Positions 48,601 through 58,080 are shown, numbered from the stretch's first letter. The stretch: 64,000 bases of DNA from Argopecten irradians (GCF_041381155.1 NC_091135.1:68781418-68845417), one strand, 5' to 3'. A program made the numbers and translations. Notes: generated from the sequence alone by a model not told the origin.

Positions 48601-48754
48601 TTCATTTGAGGAGAGTTCCTCTACCCTTATACCTGAATGTGAGACAGAGTTGAAGTGTGAGGATGAATGTCTGAAGGGTACAAAGACAGTACCACGACAA
48701 GGTCGTAGGCATAGGAAAGCACCTGCCAAACACTCTGATTATATTCTGTTCTAA
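45635..48754 (+). CDS. pol: Pol (RT, RNase H, integrase) of retroelement copy 1
   Basis: This is the continuation of the gag-protease frame after the 2-nt insertion, so it has no start codon of its own; the track begins at a TTG at 45,692. RT shows LDLNSGYWQVEL and the catalytic YLDD (Y at 46,298). RNase H begins with LDTDAS (D at 46,739). Integrase has an HHCC zinc site, with histidines near 47,450-47,480 and CTLC further on. Its catalytic triad lies at D (47,663), D (47,843) and E (47,951), spaced 59 and 35 residues apart, which is DD35E. A WKGPF module follows at 48,368. All listed catalytic residues are present. It would copy the RNA into DNA and insert it, if the upstream frame break were suppressed. 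Confidence 0.92.
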   Translation, partial: VDNPTPKKTVGLRADIQSLLDESKPNLTEEQYNAAFELLIANQALFAVTDDDLGRTGVTQHKINTGGARPIKQPVRRVPGNLGPEVDRQVKDMLDRGIIQKSSSPWSSGIVLVKKKDGSLRFCVDYRQLNAVSIPDAYPLPRIDEALDQMSGCSWFSTLDLNSGYWQVELAPEDRQKTAFATRTGLYEFTVMPFGLASAPATFERLMETVLAGLQWQTCLIYLDDVIVTGKTFEEMVENLRQVFNRLQEAGLKLKARKCCLFAKEVIFLGHKISEEGISTDPDKVKKVAEWPVPVNVKQLRSFLGFCSYYRKFVRDFSAIAKILHKLTEKGRKFDWTPQCQTAFDTLKKELTSTKTLAHPDFSKEFILDTDASHEAIGAALSQIVDGVERPIAFAGRTLTKAERKYCVTRKELLAVVNFTKYFRHYLYGRKFTVRTDHSSLRWLLNFKDPEGQMARWLQVLSSYDMHIVHRPGKQHQNADGLSRIPCRQCNYDPDWEQKADNITSSCAANVIKSQDPCKSENKGIQEKTLSEKQKDDDDLGLVIGWVRQEEKPGYKSIGGRNKTVKSLWSQFETLSMQDNLLVRKTEKNMVQVIIPRDERRTVLNHAHDNRTAAHLGIRKTLAKIRQQFYWPGMQDDVKRYVTGCTLCAKSKNMTQTKKAPMQVTESGYPMERIAMDILCELPETDDGNRHILVISDYYTKWTESFPMRDMSAETVARILVEEVVCRFGVPSIIHSDQGSQFESALFQEMCHILQIEKTRTTPYHPQSDGMVERFNKTLVTMLRAFVNERHTDWDRHLPYVMMAYRSTEHETTSHSPNFMMLGRETSTPLDLQYSMPRNLKALPQNTWAWELQEKMEDAHQLVRGNVKGQMLRQKKLHDQKLSWQQFKAGDDVFVFFPNVKPGQSPKLACRWKGPFRVIAKLTDVTYRVRCGRKGKMQVIHVDRMKPKKTQRLRNEKAEDFAKVKEQQTQVNESCFESKQDLIGENVNSSFEESSSTLIPECETELKCEDECLKGTKTVPRQGRRHRKAPAKHSDYILF

Positions 48755-48846
48755 AATGTTATACAATTTCCAGAATAATATGAATAAATTATTGCCAAAA
48801 GTAATATGTGATATTACTGATATATATTCCCTCTAATCAAAGTGTT

Positions 48847-48859
48847 CTGTACTTTCAGG
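48847..48859 (+). other. Splice acceptor directly before ORF3, copy 1
   Basis: A pyrimidine-rich ctgtactttcag ends at 48,858. The next bases are g and then the ORF3 ATG at 48,860. An acceptor two bases from a start codon is what a subgenomic spliced mRNA needs. Copy 2 has the same site ending at 56,168. Confidence 0.65.
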
Positions 48860-49678
48860 ATGGTAAACACTAAAACAACTCCAATGAAGGCCTGCCCAAT
48901 GTGTAAATTCCGGACAGCTGGAACTGATGAGCTTAAGGAGCACCTGGTGCTTTGTGGTTTGAAAAATGCGGAAAAGAATCCCTTCTCCTGCAGCCACTGC
49001 AATTTTACAACGTCAAAGCAAATATACCTAACCCGCCATGAGAAAAGGCACCAGAAATCAGAAGACAAGAATAGTCAGCCTGAAGTAGGACAAGTGTCCA
49101 GCCAGCCTGACGGGAAAGGCGACGTAGCCTTAAGCATCAGCAGCAGTAATGATAGTGACTCGGATAGCGATCATGATGTCTCATCACCAGAAGACTGGCA
49201 AACACAGGATCCGGGGCCATTACTGTCAGAGGAATCAGAAATGGAATCTAGTGATCATGTGTTCCAACCTGAGGAAGGAGCATCTACCTCGGCAGAAGGA
49301 ACATGCAATGATCAGGAACCTGATGATGATTCGTTGCTTGGAAGAGTCATTCGGAAGTCCACTAAACCTACGTTGCCTTTTAACCAGAAAAGAGCGGCCA
49401 TGGAGCAAAACGTTGCAACGAGCAAGAAGTTACGCGCAACAGATCTACGCAATGTTATCCCCAAACCTGTAACTCTTGAACAACCTATCAAACGACACAC
49501 TCAAACAGTGACCCGTCGTTTTGTCAGTGTAGGTGTCCAGACGGACACGGCTTTAAACACCACTAAGAGAACTGTCACTACAACTTATCGCTATCATGAG
49601 GCTGATAAACGTGTAAAGCAAACTACCGTAGATGAGACATTCTTCTACTTCAAGGCATTTGGTGATAGCCGTGAATAG
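48860..49678 (+). CDS. ORF3 zinc-finger protein of retroelement copy 1
   Basis: 272 codons, 3' of pol where an envelope gene would sit. It has no signal peptide or membrane segment and is not an envelope. Finger 1 is C12-x2-C15-x12-H28-x3-C32. Finger 2 is C44-x2-C47-x12-H60-x3-H64, a textbook C2H2 finger. Residues about 80-160 are rich in S, D and E. The C-terminal part is basic and T-rich, ending KAFGDSRE. The frame looks identical in both copies. A nuclear nucleic-acid-binding role for the element, such as regulation or target choice, is inference. It could be a captured host zinc-finger gene. Confidence 0.85.
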   Translation: MVNTKTTPMKACPMCKFRTAGTDELKEHLVLCGLKNAEKNPFSCSHCNFTTSKQIYLTRHEKRHQKSEDKNSQPEVGQVSSQPDGKGDVALSISSSNDSDSDSDHDVSSPEDWQTQDPGPLLSEESEMESSDHVFQPEEGASTSAEGTCNDQEPDDDSLLGRVIRKSTKPTLPFNQKRAAMEQNVATSKKLRATDLRNVIPKPVTLEQPIKRHTQTVTRRFVSVGVQTDTALNTTKRTVTTTYRYHEADKRVKQTTVDETFFYFKAFGDSRE

Positions 49679-49821
49679 ACTCATATAGGGGAGAAAAACA
49701 TTCATTTTACTTTATATTAAAAGTTATTGATGGTTCATTACTTGTGTGTTTTCTATGATTCTTGTAATTCAGTTTTGATGATTAAGAAGCGTGGAAGCTT
49801 CAACCTCGAAGGCGTGGGTAA

Positions 49822-50766
49822 TGTAATGAATAATAATTAACACATACCGATCAGGCATCGCCGCATATTTGTTTACAACATGTGTGCGTCCGGGTTTCCT
49901 GTTTGTTGTCTCGGTGTATTACACGCTTGGCTAGTCAAGTTTACGCTAGCGAGTAAAGCGTTTGCGAGACCCGGATTGACAAAATCCGAGGGTATAAAAG
50001 CCCGCGCTCGCAGACGAATGTCAGTCTGAAATCAACACTCAAGCTGAGAAGATCGGAGAATATCAGGTATATGCTATAACAGTATTCCCCTTGATAGAGT
50101 GTTTGGCAGCGGCTCGTGACCTGTGATAGGTCAATGACTACGCATACATAGTATAGTCGGTAGTAACAACCACAGCGTGGTTAGCGACTACATAGGTAGT
50201 CAGCGACTACAAGGTAGTCGGCGACAACGTAGTTGTCGGGAGTCACAGGACAGTGACTATACTATATAACCACAAGGTGGTTAGCGACTACAAGGTAGTC
50301 GGCGACAACGTAGTTGTCGGGAGTCACAGGACAGTGACTATAGGCATATAACCACAAGGTGGTTAGCGACTACATAGGTAGTCAGCGACTACAAGGTAGT
50401 CAGCGACAACACTGTTGTCGAGAGTCATCGGCTAGCGATAGTCGGCGACTAGGCCAGTAACCACAGGGTGGTTAACGACTACACGGTAGTCAGTGACACG
50501 GTCAGTGACCACGGGGTGGTTGACGACTATAGGATATAGTCGGTGAATATAGATTGTTTGTTGTATACCCAATCTTTAAGACCAGGTGTCGATGGTCAGG
50601 CAGACCACTGTATATATACTTATATATGATATTGTTAATCGCTCGGAATTTATGCAATGTTTTACGCTACCAAATAGTAGTCATATCTGTATATATTTGC
50701 TTCTGTAGACTAGTCACTAACCAAGATCATTCACTATAAGTGACGAACCCATTTAGAAACGTCACA
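49822..50766 (+). repeat. LTR 2 (shared middle LTR)
   Basis: 945 bp, same ends and content as LTR 1. It serves as 3' LTR of copy 1 and 5' LTR of copy 2. No target duplication flanks it. The region just before it (aaggcgtgggtaa) is only loosely purine-rich. A clearer purine tract, ggggagaaaaa, lies about 130 bp upstream at 49,688. Confidence 0.95.
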
Positions 50767-50771
50767 GTTTT

Positions 50772-50785
50772 TGGTGGCAGCGGTG
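50772..50785 (+). other. Primer binding site, tRNA-Leu-like (copy 2)
   Basis: Same 14-nt site as at 43,461, again 5 nt after the LTR end. Confidence 0.75.
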
Positions 50786-50927
50786 TGGATCTTGGTTATT
50801 TGACAACGTTTTTGTAATATAATTGTATCAGTCTACACTTTGAAATTCTTATTGATATTACAGTACTGTAAATTGTTTTTGTAATAAAATCACAAAACGG
50901 TGTGGTTGTTTGTTGTTCTCAATCATC

Positions 50928-53900
50928 ATGGCGGAAGCCAATATCCGTGATCTTTTGGGTGATGAGTCTGACCATGGCCTTGATTTTGACAATACCGGTC
51001 AGCGGAATTTTGATTTCTCTACCCCATTCTCACAACCCTATATACCCAATATACCATATGGCCCAAGTTCAGTTACTGACTCTGGGTTGGGGACTAGGGA
51101 GAAGGATACTCGCCCAAAAGTGGTGAAACTGAACCTTGATACGAGTTTGGGGTTACAAAATGAAAGTATCCAAAAGGTCGAGAAAGAGATCAGCGATCTC
51201 AGAGAACAGATGTTGCAAATGAAAACTGACAGTTACAATCTGTTGGCAAGAACAAAACCGGCGACATCAGAACAAACCAAAGGGCCCATATCAGGTAGTC
51301 ACGAGTTTGACCATGTCACGACACGCAAGAAACAATCATACAGAACTACTGGTCATGATGTTGATGAATCAGATGATGAGCATGGCGAAGTCAGCGACAC
51401 GACCAGGAAACAAAGAAAGAAAACTGTTAATGTGAAAGCATCAACGTACGATGGCACAACTCCATGGGTTGACTTTAGGTCACATTTCGAGGCTTGCTCG
51501 AGAATAAATCGCTGGTCCACTAGTGAGAAAGGTCTCCACCTAGCGGTGTCGCTACGAGGCCAAGCTCAGGGCATATTAGGTGACCTCGATATTGCTGAGC
51601 AGGAGGATTATGGGGCACTGGTCAAAGCCTTAGAAGAAAGGTTTGCTCCCCCTAACCAGACGGAGTTGTATAGGGTCCAGTTAATGGAGAGACGCCAAAA
51701 GGCTAACGAAACTCTACCAGAGTTGGGGCAAGCCATCAGGCGGCTTGTAAACTTAACATACCGTACTGTGTCGAGTGATGTTAAGGAAACATTGGCCAAG
51801 CAGCAGTTCATAGAGGCCCTCGCAGACTCAGAGATGCGCATACGCATCAAGCAGGCTAGGCCTAAGAATTTGACTGAGGCTATACAGTTGTCAGTAGAGT
51901 TAGAAGCCTACAACCGCTGCGAGAAGAAGTCAACAGAAGGCCAGTCATATCTCCGTAACACTACTGCTGAACCATCTGAACAGTCAGAGATGCTTAAGCT
52001 GTTGCAAGATATGCAGAAGAAGTTAGAGTCATTAGAGAAAGATGTTGGAAAGATAAAAACTAAGAGCAAGCCAAACACAAAAACCAATACAGTCAAAAAC
52101 AGAAGCTGTTTTAATTGTGGTGAGGAGGGACACTTCAAGAGAAACTGTCCTAAACCTAACAAAAAGAAAGATGTCAATAAAGATCAGAAACAGGCTGGTG
52201 CCCAGCAAGTAAACACTCGCCGTCGACAGCGACGGAAGAAGCCGAGAGCTGGTATAGGGTCCTCAACTGCAGTGCAAGAGGCAGGCATGTATATAGCTGC
52301 CGAACTGCACGGAACAAAAGTAAATCTTTTGGTTGATACGGGGGCGACAGTCACTATTATATCAGAGCGCGTCTTTGATCAAGTTCCGGATTCAGCGAAA
52401 CCCCGACTGAGTCAAGTTCGCCAAGAGGTATTAACAGCCAGTGGTGAAAAAATAAAGGTCAAAGGCAAGGGCAGTTTTGTTCTGAAACTTAACAGCACAA
52501 AGAATATTTGTGTTGAAGGCATTGTTGCCAAGATAAATACCGATGGTATTCTAGGACTTGACGCTATGCAGGCCCGAAATGGTTCCCTTGATTTCACAAG
52601 AGGTGTTCTCACTCTTGACGGTGTTGAAATACCGACAACCTATAAGGGCAGTATGGGTTGTTACCGACTTTCCTTGGTAGAGAAAGTGACACTCCCCGCC
52701 AACACCGAGGTTGTGGTTCAGGGAAAGGTATGCCTACCAGAGGGCGAAACCGTCAGTAATCTGCTTCTAGTTGAGAAGCCCGATACTTTCCTTAAAACGG
52801 AAAAGGCATTAGTCGCCAGGGCACTTGTACAGTATGATACCACTGTGCCTGTAAGATTGATGAATCTGTGTAACGAAAGTCAACAGTTTTACCCTGGGAC
52901 GACGATTGCACAAGTCAGCACTGTCGATAAGGTAATGGGAGATGTCGACAACCCAACGCCTAAGAAGACAGTCGGACTGAGGGCTGACATTCAATCATTA
53001 TTGGATGAGTCCAAGCCCAATCTTACAGAAGAGCAGTACAATGCTGCATTCGAGTTGCTGATTGCAAACCAGGCACTTTTTGCTGTTACTGACGACGATC
53101 TGGGTAGAACGGGTGTAACCCAACATAAGATTAATACAGGGGGCGTCAGACCAATAAAACAGCCAGTCAGAAGAGTTCCGGGTAACCTCGGTCCTGAGGT
53201 TGATAGGCAGGTCAAAGACATGCTTGATCGGGGAATTATTCAGAAGTCATCCAGTCCCTGGAACTCTGGCAATGTCCTAGTGAAAAAGAAGGACGGAAGC
53301 TTACGATTTTGTGTGGACTATAGACAGCTGAATGCTGTCAGCATCCCTGATGCGTATCCACTTCCAAGAATCGATGAGGCTCTTGATCAGATGTCAGGTT
53401 GCTCATGGTTCTCAACATTGGACCTTAACTCTGGATATTGGCAAGTTGAGTTGGCACCTGAAGATCGGCAGAAAACTGCTTTTGCAACAAGGACAGGGCT
53501 ATACGAATTTACGGTCATGCCATTTGGTCTAGCATCAGCTCCTGCAACATTCGAGAGACTGATGGAGACAGTGTTAGCAGGTTTACAGTGGCAGACTTGC
53601 TTGATATACCTGGACGACGTTATTGTGACCGGAAAGACATTTGAAGAAATGGTCGAGAATCTCAGACAAGTATTCAATCGACTCCAAGAAGCGGGGTTAA
53701 AGCTTAAAGCACGCAAATGTTGTCTGTTTGCTAAGGAAGTAATTTTCCTAGGCCACAAGATCTCGGAGGAAGGTATCTCCACTGACCCTGATAAAGTGAA
53801 GAAAGTGGCAGAGTGGCCGGTGCCTGTCAACGTTAAGCAGTTGCGATCATTCTTAGGATTCTGTAGTTACTACAGAAAATTTGTCAGGGACTTTTCTGCA

Positions 53901-53948
53901 ATTGCAAAAAATTCTACACAAACTGACAGAGAAGGGGCGGAAATTTGA
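50928..53948 (+). CDS. gag-pol: Gag-protease-RT of retroelement copy 2 (truncated by frameshift)
   Basis: The ATG at 50,928 opens a frame of 1,006 codons. Gag, CCHC (394-407) and protease DTGA (470-473) match copy 1. The frame then passes straight into RT, with YLDD at residues 894-897. This shows that Gag and Pol are one reading frame in this family. One extra A in an A run at 53,906-53,911 (six A here, five at 46,597-46,601 in copy 1) shifts the frame after RT, and translation ends at 53,948. Substitutions against copy 1 include an A-to-C change near 51,063 and changes near 53,145-53,271. Confidence 0.92.
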   Translation: MAEANIRDLLGDESDHGLDFDNTGQRNFDFSTPFSQPYIPNIPYGPSSVTDSGLGTREKDTRPKVVKLNLDTSLGLQNESIQKVEKEISDLREQMLQMKTDSYNLLARTKPATSEQTKGPISGSHEFDHVTTRKKQSYRTTGHDVDESDDEHGEVSDTTRKQRKKTVNVKASTYDGTTPWVDFRSHFEACSRINRWSTSEKGLHLAVSLRGQAQGILGDLDIAEQEDYGALVKALEERFAPPNQTELYRVQLMERRQKANETLPELGQAIRRLVNLTYRTVSSDVKETLAKQQFIEALADSEMRIRIKQARPKNLTEAIQLSVELEAYNRCEKKSTEGQSYLRNTTAEPSEQSEMLKLLQDMQKKLESLEKDVGKIKTKSKPNTKTNTVKNRSCFNCGEEGHFKRNCPKPNKKKDVNKDQKQAGAQQVNTRRRQRRKKPRAGIGSSTAVQEAGMYIAAELHGTKVNLLVDTGATVTIISERVFDQVPDSAKPRLSQVRQEVLTASGEKIKVKGKGSFVLKLNSTKNICVEGIVAKINTDGILGLDAMQARNGSLDFTRGVLTLDGVEIPTTYKGSMGCYRLSLVEKVTLPANTEVVVQGKVCLPEGETVSNLLLVEKPDTFLKTEKALVARALVQYDTTVPVRLMNLCNESQQFYPGTTIAQVSTVDKVMGDVDNPTPKKTVGLRADIQSLLDESKPNLTEEQYNAAFELLIANQALFAVTDDDLGRTGVTQHKINTGGVRPIKQPVRRVPGNLGPEVDRQVKDMLDRGIIQKSSSPWNSGNVLVKKKDGSLRFCVDYRQLNAVSIPDAYPLPRIDEALDQMSGCSWFSTLDLNSGYWQVELAPEDRQKTAFATRTGLYEFTVMPFGLASAPATFERLMETVLAGLQWQTCLIYLDDVIVTGKTFEEMVENLRQVFNRLQEAGLKLKARKCCLFAKEVIFLGHKISEEGISTDPDKVKKVAEWPVPVNVKQLRSFLGFCSYYRKFVRDFSAIAKNSTQTDREGAEI

Positions 53949-56064
53949 CTGGACACCCCAGTGTCAAACAGCATTTGACACTCTGAAGAAAGAGCTAACT
54001 AGCACAAAGACTTTAGCTCATCCCGATTTTAGTAAGGAGTTCATACTCGACACAGATGCGAGTCATGAAGCAATCGGGGCTGCACTATCACAGATAGTAG
54101 ATGGTGTGGAGAGGCCAATAGCATTTGCAGGTCGTACATTGACCAAGGCGGAGAGGAAGTACTGTGTTACTCGCAAGGAGTTACTGGCAGTTGTTAACTT
54201 CACAAAATACTTCAGGCATTACCTGTATGGCAGAAAATTCACTGTCAGAACAGACCATAGTTCACTTAGGTGGTTGCTGAATTTCAAAGACCCAGAGGGG
54301 CAAATGGCCAGATGGTTGCAAGTCTTAAGCTCTTATGATATGCACATCGTCCATCGACCAGGCAAGCAACATCAAAATGCAGATGGCTTGAGCAGGATTC
54401 CATGTCGCCAGTGTAACTATGACCCGGACTGGGAACAGAAGGCTGACAACATAACATCGTCATGTGCAGCCAACGTAATAAAAAGTCAAGATCCATGTAA
54501 GTCGGAGAACAAAGGGATACAGGAGAAGACCTTGAGCGAAAAACAAAAGGATGATGACGACCTAGGGTTGGTTATCGGCTGGGTCAGGCAGGAGGAAAAG
54601 CCTGGTTACAAGTCCATAGGTGGCAGAAACAAAACAGTAAAATCTTTGTGGTCACAGTTCGAAACACTGTCCATGCAAGATAACCTGTTGGTAAGGAAGA
54701 CAGAGAAAAATATGGTTCAAGTTATCATACCTAGAGATGAGCGTCGCACAGTTCTTAACCATGCCCATGACAACAGAACAGCTGCTCATCTAGGAATAAG
54801 GAAGACCCTTGCAAAGATCCGCCAACAGTTTTACTGGCCTGGAATGCAAGATGATGTCAAACGATATGTCACAGGTTGCACACTGTGCGCTAAAAGCAAG
54901 AACATGACACAGACGAAGAAAGCACCTATGCAGGTGACAGAGTCTGGCTATCCCATGGAGCGTATAGCCATGGACATTCTGTGCGAGCTACCTGAGACTG
55001 ATGATGGCAACAGGCACATCTTGGTCATCTCAGACTATTACACTAAGTGGACAGAGAGTTTCCCTATGCGAGATATGAGCGCTGAGACCGTAGCACGCAT
55101 ACTAGTGGAAGAAGTTGTTTGTCGATTCGGAGTCCCAAGCATAATCCATTCAGATCAGGGATCTCAGTTCGAGAGTGCTTTATTTCAGGAAATGTGTCAC
55201 ATATTGCAGATTGAAAAGACCCGTACCACTCCCTACCACCCTCAGTCGGACGGTATGGTCGAGAGATTCAATAAGACATTGGTCACAATGTTAAGGGCCT
55301 TTGTGAATGAACGACACACTGACTGGGATAGACACTTACCTTATGTCATGATGGCATATCGGTCAACCGAACATGAGACTACCTCCCATTCACCAAATTT
55401 TATGATGCTTGGAAGAGAGACATCTACTCCACTTGATCTACAATACTCCATGCCACGGAACTTGAAAGCCTTGCCACAGAACACGTGGGCCTGGGAACTA
55501 CAGGAGAAGATGGAAGATGCACATCAGTTGGTCCGAGGAAATGTCAAAGGCCAGATGTTGCGACAGAAAAAGCTACATGACCAGAAACTTTCATGGCAAC
55601 AGTTTAAAGCTGGTGATGATGTCTTTGTCTTTTTCCCTAATGTCAAGCCAGGGCAAAGCCCGAAGCTTGCTTGCCGCTGGAAAGGTCCATTCCGAGTGAT
55701 AGCCAAACTCACTGACGTGACTTATCGCGTACGTTGTGGACGCAAGGGAAAGATGCAAGTCATTCATGTGGACCGCATGAAACCAAAGAAAACCCAGCGG
55801 TTACGAAATGAAAAGGCTGAAGATTTTGCAAAAGTAAAAGAGCAGCAGACACAGGTGAATGAGAGTTGCTTCGAGAGCAAGCAAGACCTAATTGGAGAGA
55901 ATGTGAACAGTTCATTTGAGGAGAGTTCCTCTACCCTTATACCTGAATGTGAGACAGAGTTGAAGTGTGAGGATGAATGTCTGAAGGGTACAAAGACAGT
56001 ACCACGACAAGGTCGTAGGCATAGGAAAGCACCTGCCAAACACTCTGATTATATTCTGTTCTAA
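53911..56064 (+). CDS. pol: RNase H-integrase part of retroelement copy 2 (after frameshift)
   Basis: Continuation of pol in the next frame after the extra A, with no start codon of its own. It holds the RNase H LDTDAS, the HHCC zinc site, the DD35E integrase and the WKGPF module. All read the same as copy 1 by eye. It would not be translated unless the frame break is bypassed. Confidence 0.9.
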   Translation: MLHKLTEKGRKFDWTPQCQTAFDTLKKELTSTKTLAHPDFSKEFILDTDASHEAIGAALSQIVDGVERPIAFAGRTLTKAERKYCVTRKELLAVVNFTKYFRHYLYGRKFTVRTDHSSLRWLLNFKDPEGQMARWLQVLSSYDMHIVHRPGKQHQNADGLSRIPCRQCNYDPDWEQKADNITSSCAANVIKSQDPCKSENKGIQEKTLSEKQKDDDDLGLVIGWVRQEEKPGYKSIGGRNKTVKSLWSQFETLSMQDNLLVRKTEKNMVQVIIPRDERRTVLNHAHDNRTAAHLGIRKTLAKIRQQFYWPGMQDDVKRYVTGCTLCAKSKNMTQTKKAPMQVTESGYPMERIAMDILCELPETDDGNRHILVISDYYTKWTESFPMRDMSAETVARILVEEVVCRFGVPSIIHSDQGSQFESALFQEMCHILQIEKTRTTPYHPQSDGMVERFNKTLVTMLRAFVNERHTDWDRHLPYVMMAYRSTEHETTSHSPNFMMLGRETSTPLDLQYSMPRNLKALPQNTWAWELQEKMEDAHQLVRGNVKGQMLRQKKLHDQKLSWQQFKAGDDVFVFFPNVKPGQSPKLACRWKGPFRVIAKLTDVTYRVRCGRKGKMQVIHVDRMKPKKTQRLRNEKAEDFAKVKEQQTQVNESCFESKQDLIGENVNSSFEESSSTLIPECETELKCEDECLKGTKTVPRQGRRHRKAPAKHSDYILF

Positions 56065-56169
56065 AATGTTATACAATTTCCAGAATAATATGAATAAATT
56101 ATTGCCAAAAGTAATATGTGATATTACTGATATATATTCCCTCTAATCAAAGTGTTCTGTACTTTCAGG

Positions 56170-56988
56170 ATGGTAAACACTAAAACAACTCCAATGAAGG
56201 CCTGCCCAATGTGTAAATTCCGGACAGCTGGAACTGATGAGCTTAAGGAGCACCTGGTGCTTTGTGGTTTGAAAAATGCGGAAAAGAATCCCTTCTCCTG
56301 CAGCCACTGCAATTTTACAACGTCAAAGCAAATATACCTAACCCGCCATGAGAAAAGGCACCAGAAATCAGAAGACAAGAATAGTCAGCCTGAAGTAGGA
56401 CAAGTGTCCAGCCAGCCTGACGGGAAAGGCGACGTAGCCTTAAGCATCAGCAGCAGTAATGATAGTGACTCGGATAGCGATCATGATGTCTCATCACCAG
56501 AAGACTGGCAAACACAGGATCCGGGGCCATTACTGTCAGAGGAATCAGAAATGGAATCTAGTGATCATGTGTTCCAACCTGAGGAAGGAGCATCTACCTC
56601 GGCAGAAGGAACATGCAATGATCAGGAACCTGATGATGATTCGTTGCTTGGAAGAGTCATTCGGAAGTCCACTAAACCTACGTTGCCTTTTAACCAGAAA
56701 AGAGCGGCCATGGAGCAAAACGTTGCAACGAGCAAGAAGTTACGCGCAACAGATCTACGCAATGTTATCCCCAAACCTGTAACTCTTGAACAACCTATCA
56801 AACGACACACTCAAACAGTGACCCGTCGTTTTGTCAGTGTAGGTGTCCAGACGGACACGGCTTTAAACACCACTAAGAGAACTGTCACTACAACTTATCG
56901 CTATCATGAGGCTGATAAACGTGTAAAGCAAACTACCGTAGATGAGACATTCTTCTACTTCAAGGCATTTGGTGATAGCCGTGAATAG
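56170..56988 (+). CDS. ORF3 zinc-finger protein of retroelement copy 2
   Basis: 272 codons, apparently identical to ORF3 at 48,860, with the same acceptor (tttcag ending at 56,168) directly before the ATG. It is intact although pol of this copy is broken. This is expected for a young duplicate and says little about selection. Confidence 0.85.
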   Translation: MVNTKTTPMKACPMCKFRTAGTDELKEHLVLCGLKNAEKNPFSCSHCNFTTSKQIYLTRHEKRHQKSEDKNSQPEVGQVSSQPDGKGDVALSISSSNDSDSDSDHDVSSPEDWQTQDPGPLLSEESEMESSDHVFQPEEGASTSAEGTCNDQEPDDDSLLGRVIRKSTKPTLPFNQKRAAMEQNVATSKKLRATDLRNVIPKPVTLEQPIKRHTQTVTRRFVSVGVQTDTALNTTKRTVTTTYRYHEADKRVKQTTVDETFFYFKAFGDSRE

Positions 56989-57131
56989 ACTCATATAGGG
57001 GAGAAAAACATTCATTTTACTTTATATTAAAAGTTATTGATGGTTCATTACTTGTGTGTTTTCTATGATTCTTGTAATTCAGTTTTGATGATTAAGAAGC
57101 GTGGAAGCTTCAACCTCGAAGGCGTGGGTAA

Positions 57132-58076
57132 TGTAATGAATAATAATTAACACATACCGATCAGGCATCGCCGCATATTTGTTTACAACATGTGTGCGTC
57201 CGGGTTTCCTGTTTGTTGTCTCGGTGTATTACACGCTTGGCTAGTCAAGTTTACGCTAGCGAGTAAAGCGTTTGCGAGACCCGGATTGACAAAATCCGAG
57301 GGTATAAAAGCCCGCGCTCGCAGACGAATGTCAGTCTGAAATCAACACTCAAGCTGAGAAGATCGGAGAATATCAGGTATATGCTATAACAGTATTCCCC
57401 TTGATAGAGTGTTTGGCAGCGGCTCGTGACCTGTGATAGGTCAATGACTACGCATACATAGTATAGTCGGTAGTAACAACCACAGCGTGGTTAGCGACTA
57501 CATAGGTAGTCAGCGACTACAAGGTAGTCGGCGACAACGTAGTTGTCGGGAGTCACAGGACAGTGACTATACTATATAACCACAAGGTGGTTAGCGACTA
57601 CAAGGTAGTCGGCGACAACGTAGTTGTCGGGAGTCACAGGACAGTGACTATAGGCATATAACCACAAGGTGGTTAGCGACTACATAGGTAGTCAGCGACT
57701 ACAAGGTAGTCAGCGACAACACTGTTGTCGAGAGTCATCGGCTAGCGATAGTCGGCGACTAGGCCAGTAACCACAGGGTGGTTAACGACTACACGGTAGT
57801 CAGTGACACGGTCAGTGACCACGGGGTGGTTGACGACTATAGGATATAGTCGGTGAATATAGATTGTTTGTTGTATACCCAATCTTTAAGACCAGGTGTC
57901 GATGGTCAGGCAGACCACTGTATATATACTTATATATGATATTGTTAATCGCTCGGAATTTATGCAATGTTTTACGCTACCAAATAGTAGTCATATCTGT
58001 ATATATTTGCTTCTGTAGACTAGTCACTAACCAAGATCATTCACTATAAGTGACGAACCCATTTAGAAACGTCACA
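57132..58076 (+). repeat. LTR 3 (3')
   Basis: 945 bp, same ends as LTRs 1 and 2. Similarity stops at ...gtcaca, and the next four bases are TATT, the target duplication. Confidence 0.95.
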
Positions 58077-58080
58077 TATT
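58077..58080. repeat. Right target site duplication TATT
   Basis: Matches 42,507-42,510 and marks the 3' border of the whole tandem array. Confidence 0.75.

Larger units (their letters stand above)
42511..58076 (+). mobile_element. Tandem Ty3/Gypsy-type LTR retroelement: LTR-internal-LTR-internal-LTR
   Basis: Three 945-bp LTRs that I could not tell apart by eye bracket two internal regions of 6,366 and 6,365 bp. Domain order in each is gag with CCHC knuckle, aspartic protease, reverse transcriptase, RNase H, integrase, GPF module, then an extra zinc-finger ORF. Integrase downstream of RT/RNase H places it in Ty3/Gypsy (Metaviridae) rather than Copia. LTR ends are TG and CA, and one TATT duplication flanks the whole array. 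The array most simply arose by recombination between LTRs of an inserted element, not by two independent insertions. LTR identity and few internal differences indicate recent activity. Confidence 0.95.

Noticed and set aside
48860..49678. ORF3 as an envelope gene
   Set aside because: No signal peptide, no transmembrane segment, no glycoprotein pattern. Zinc fingers are present instead.
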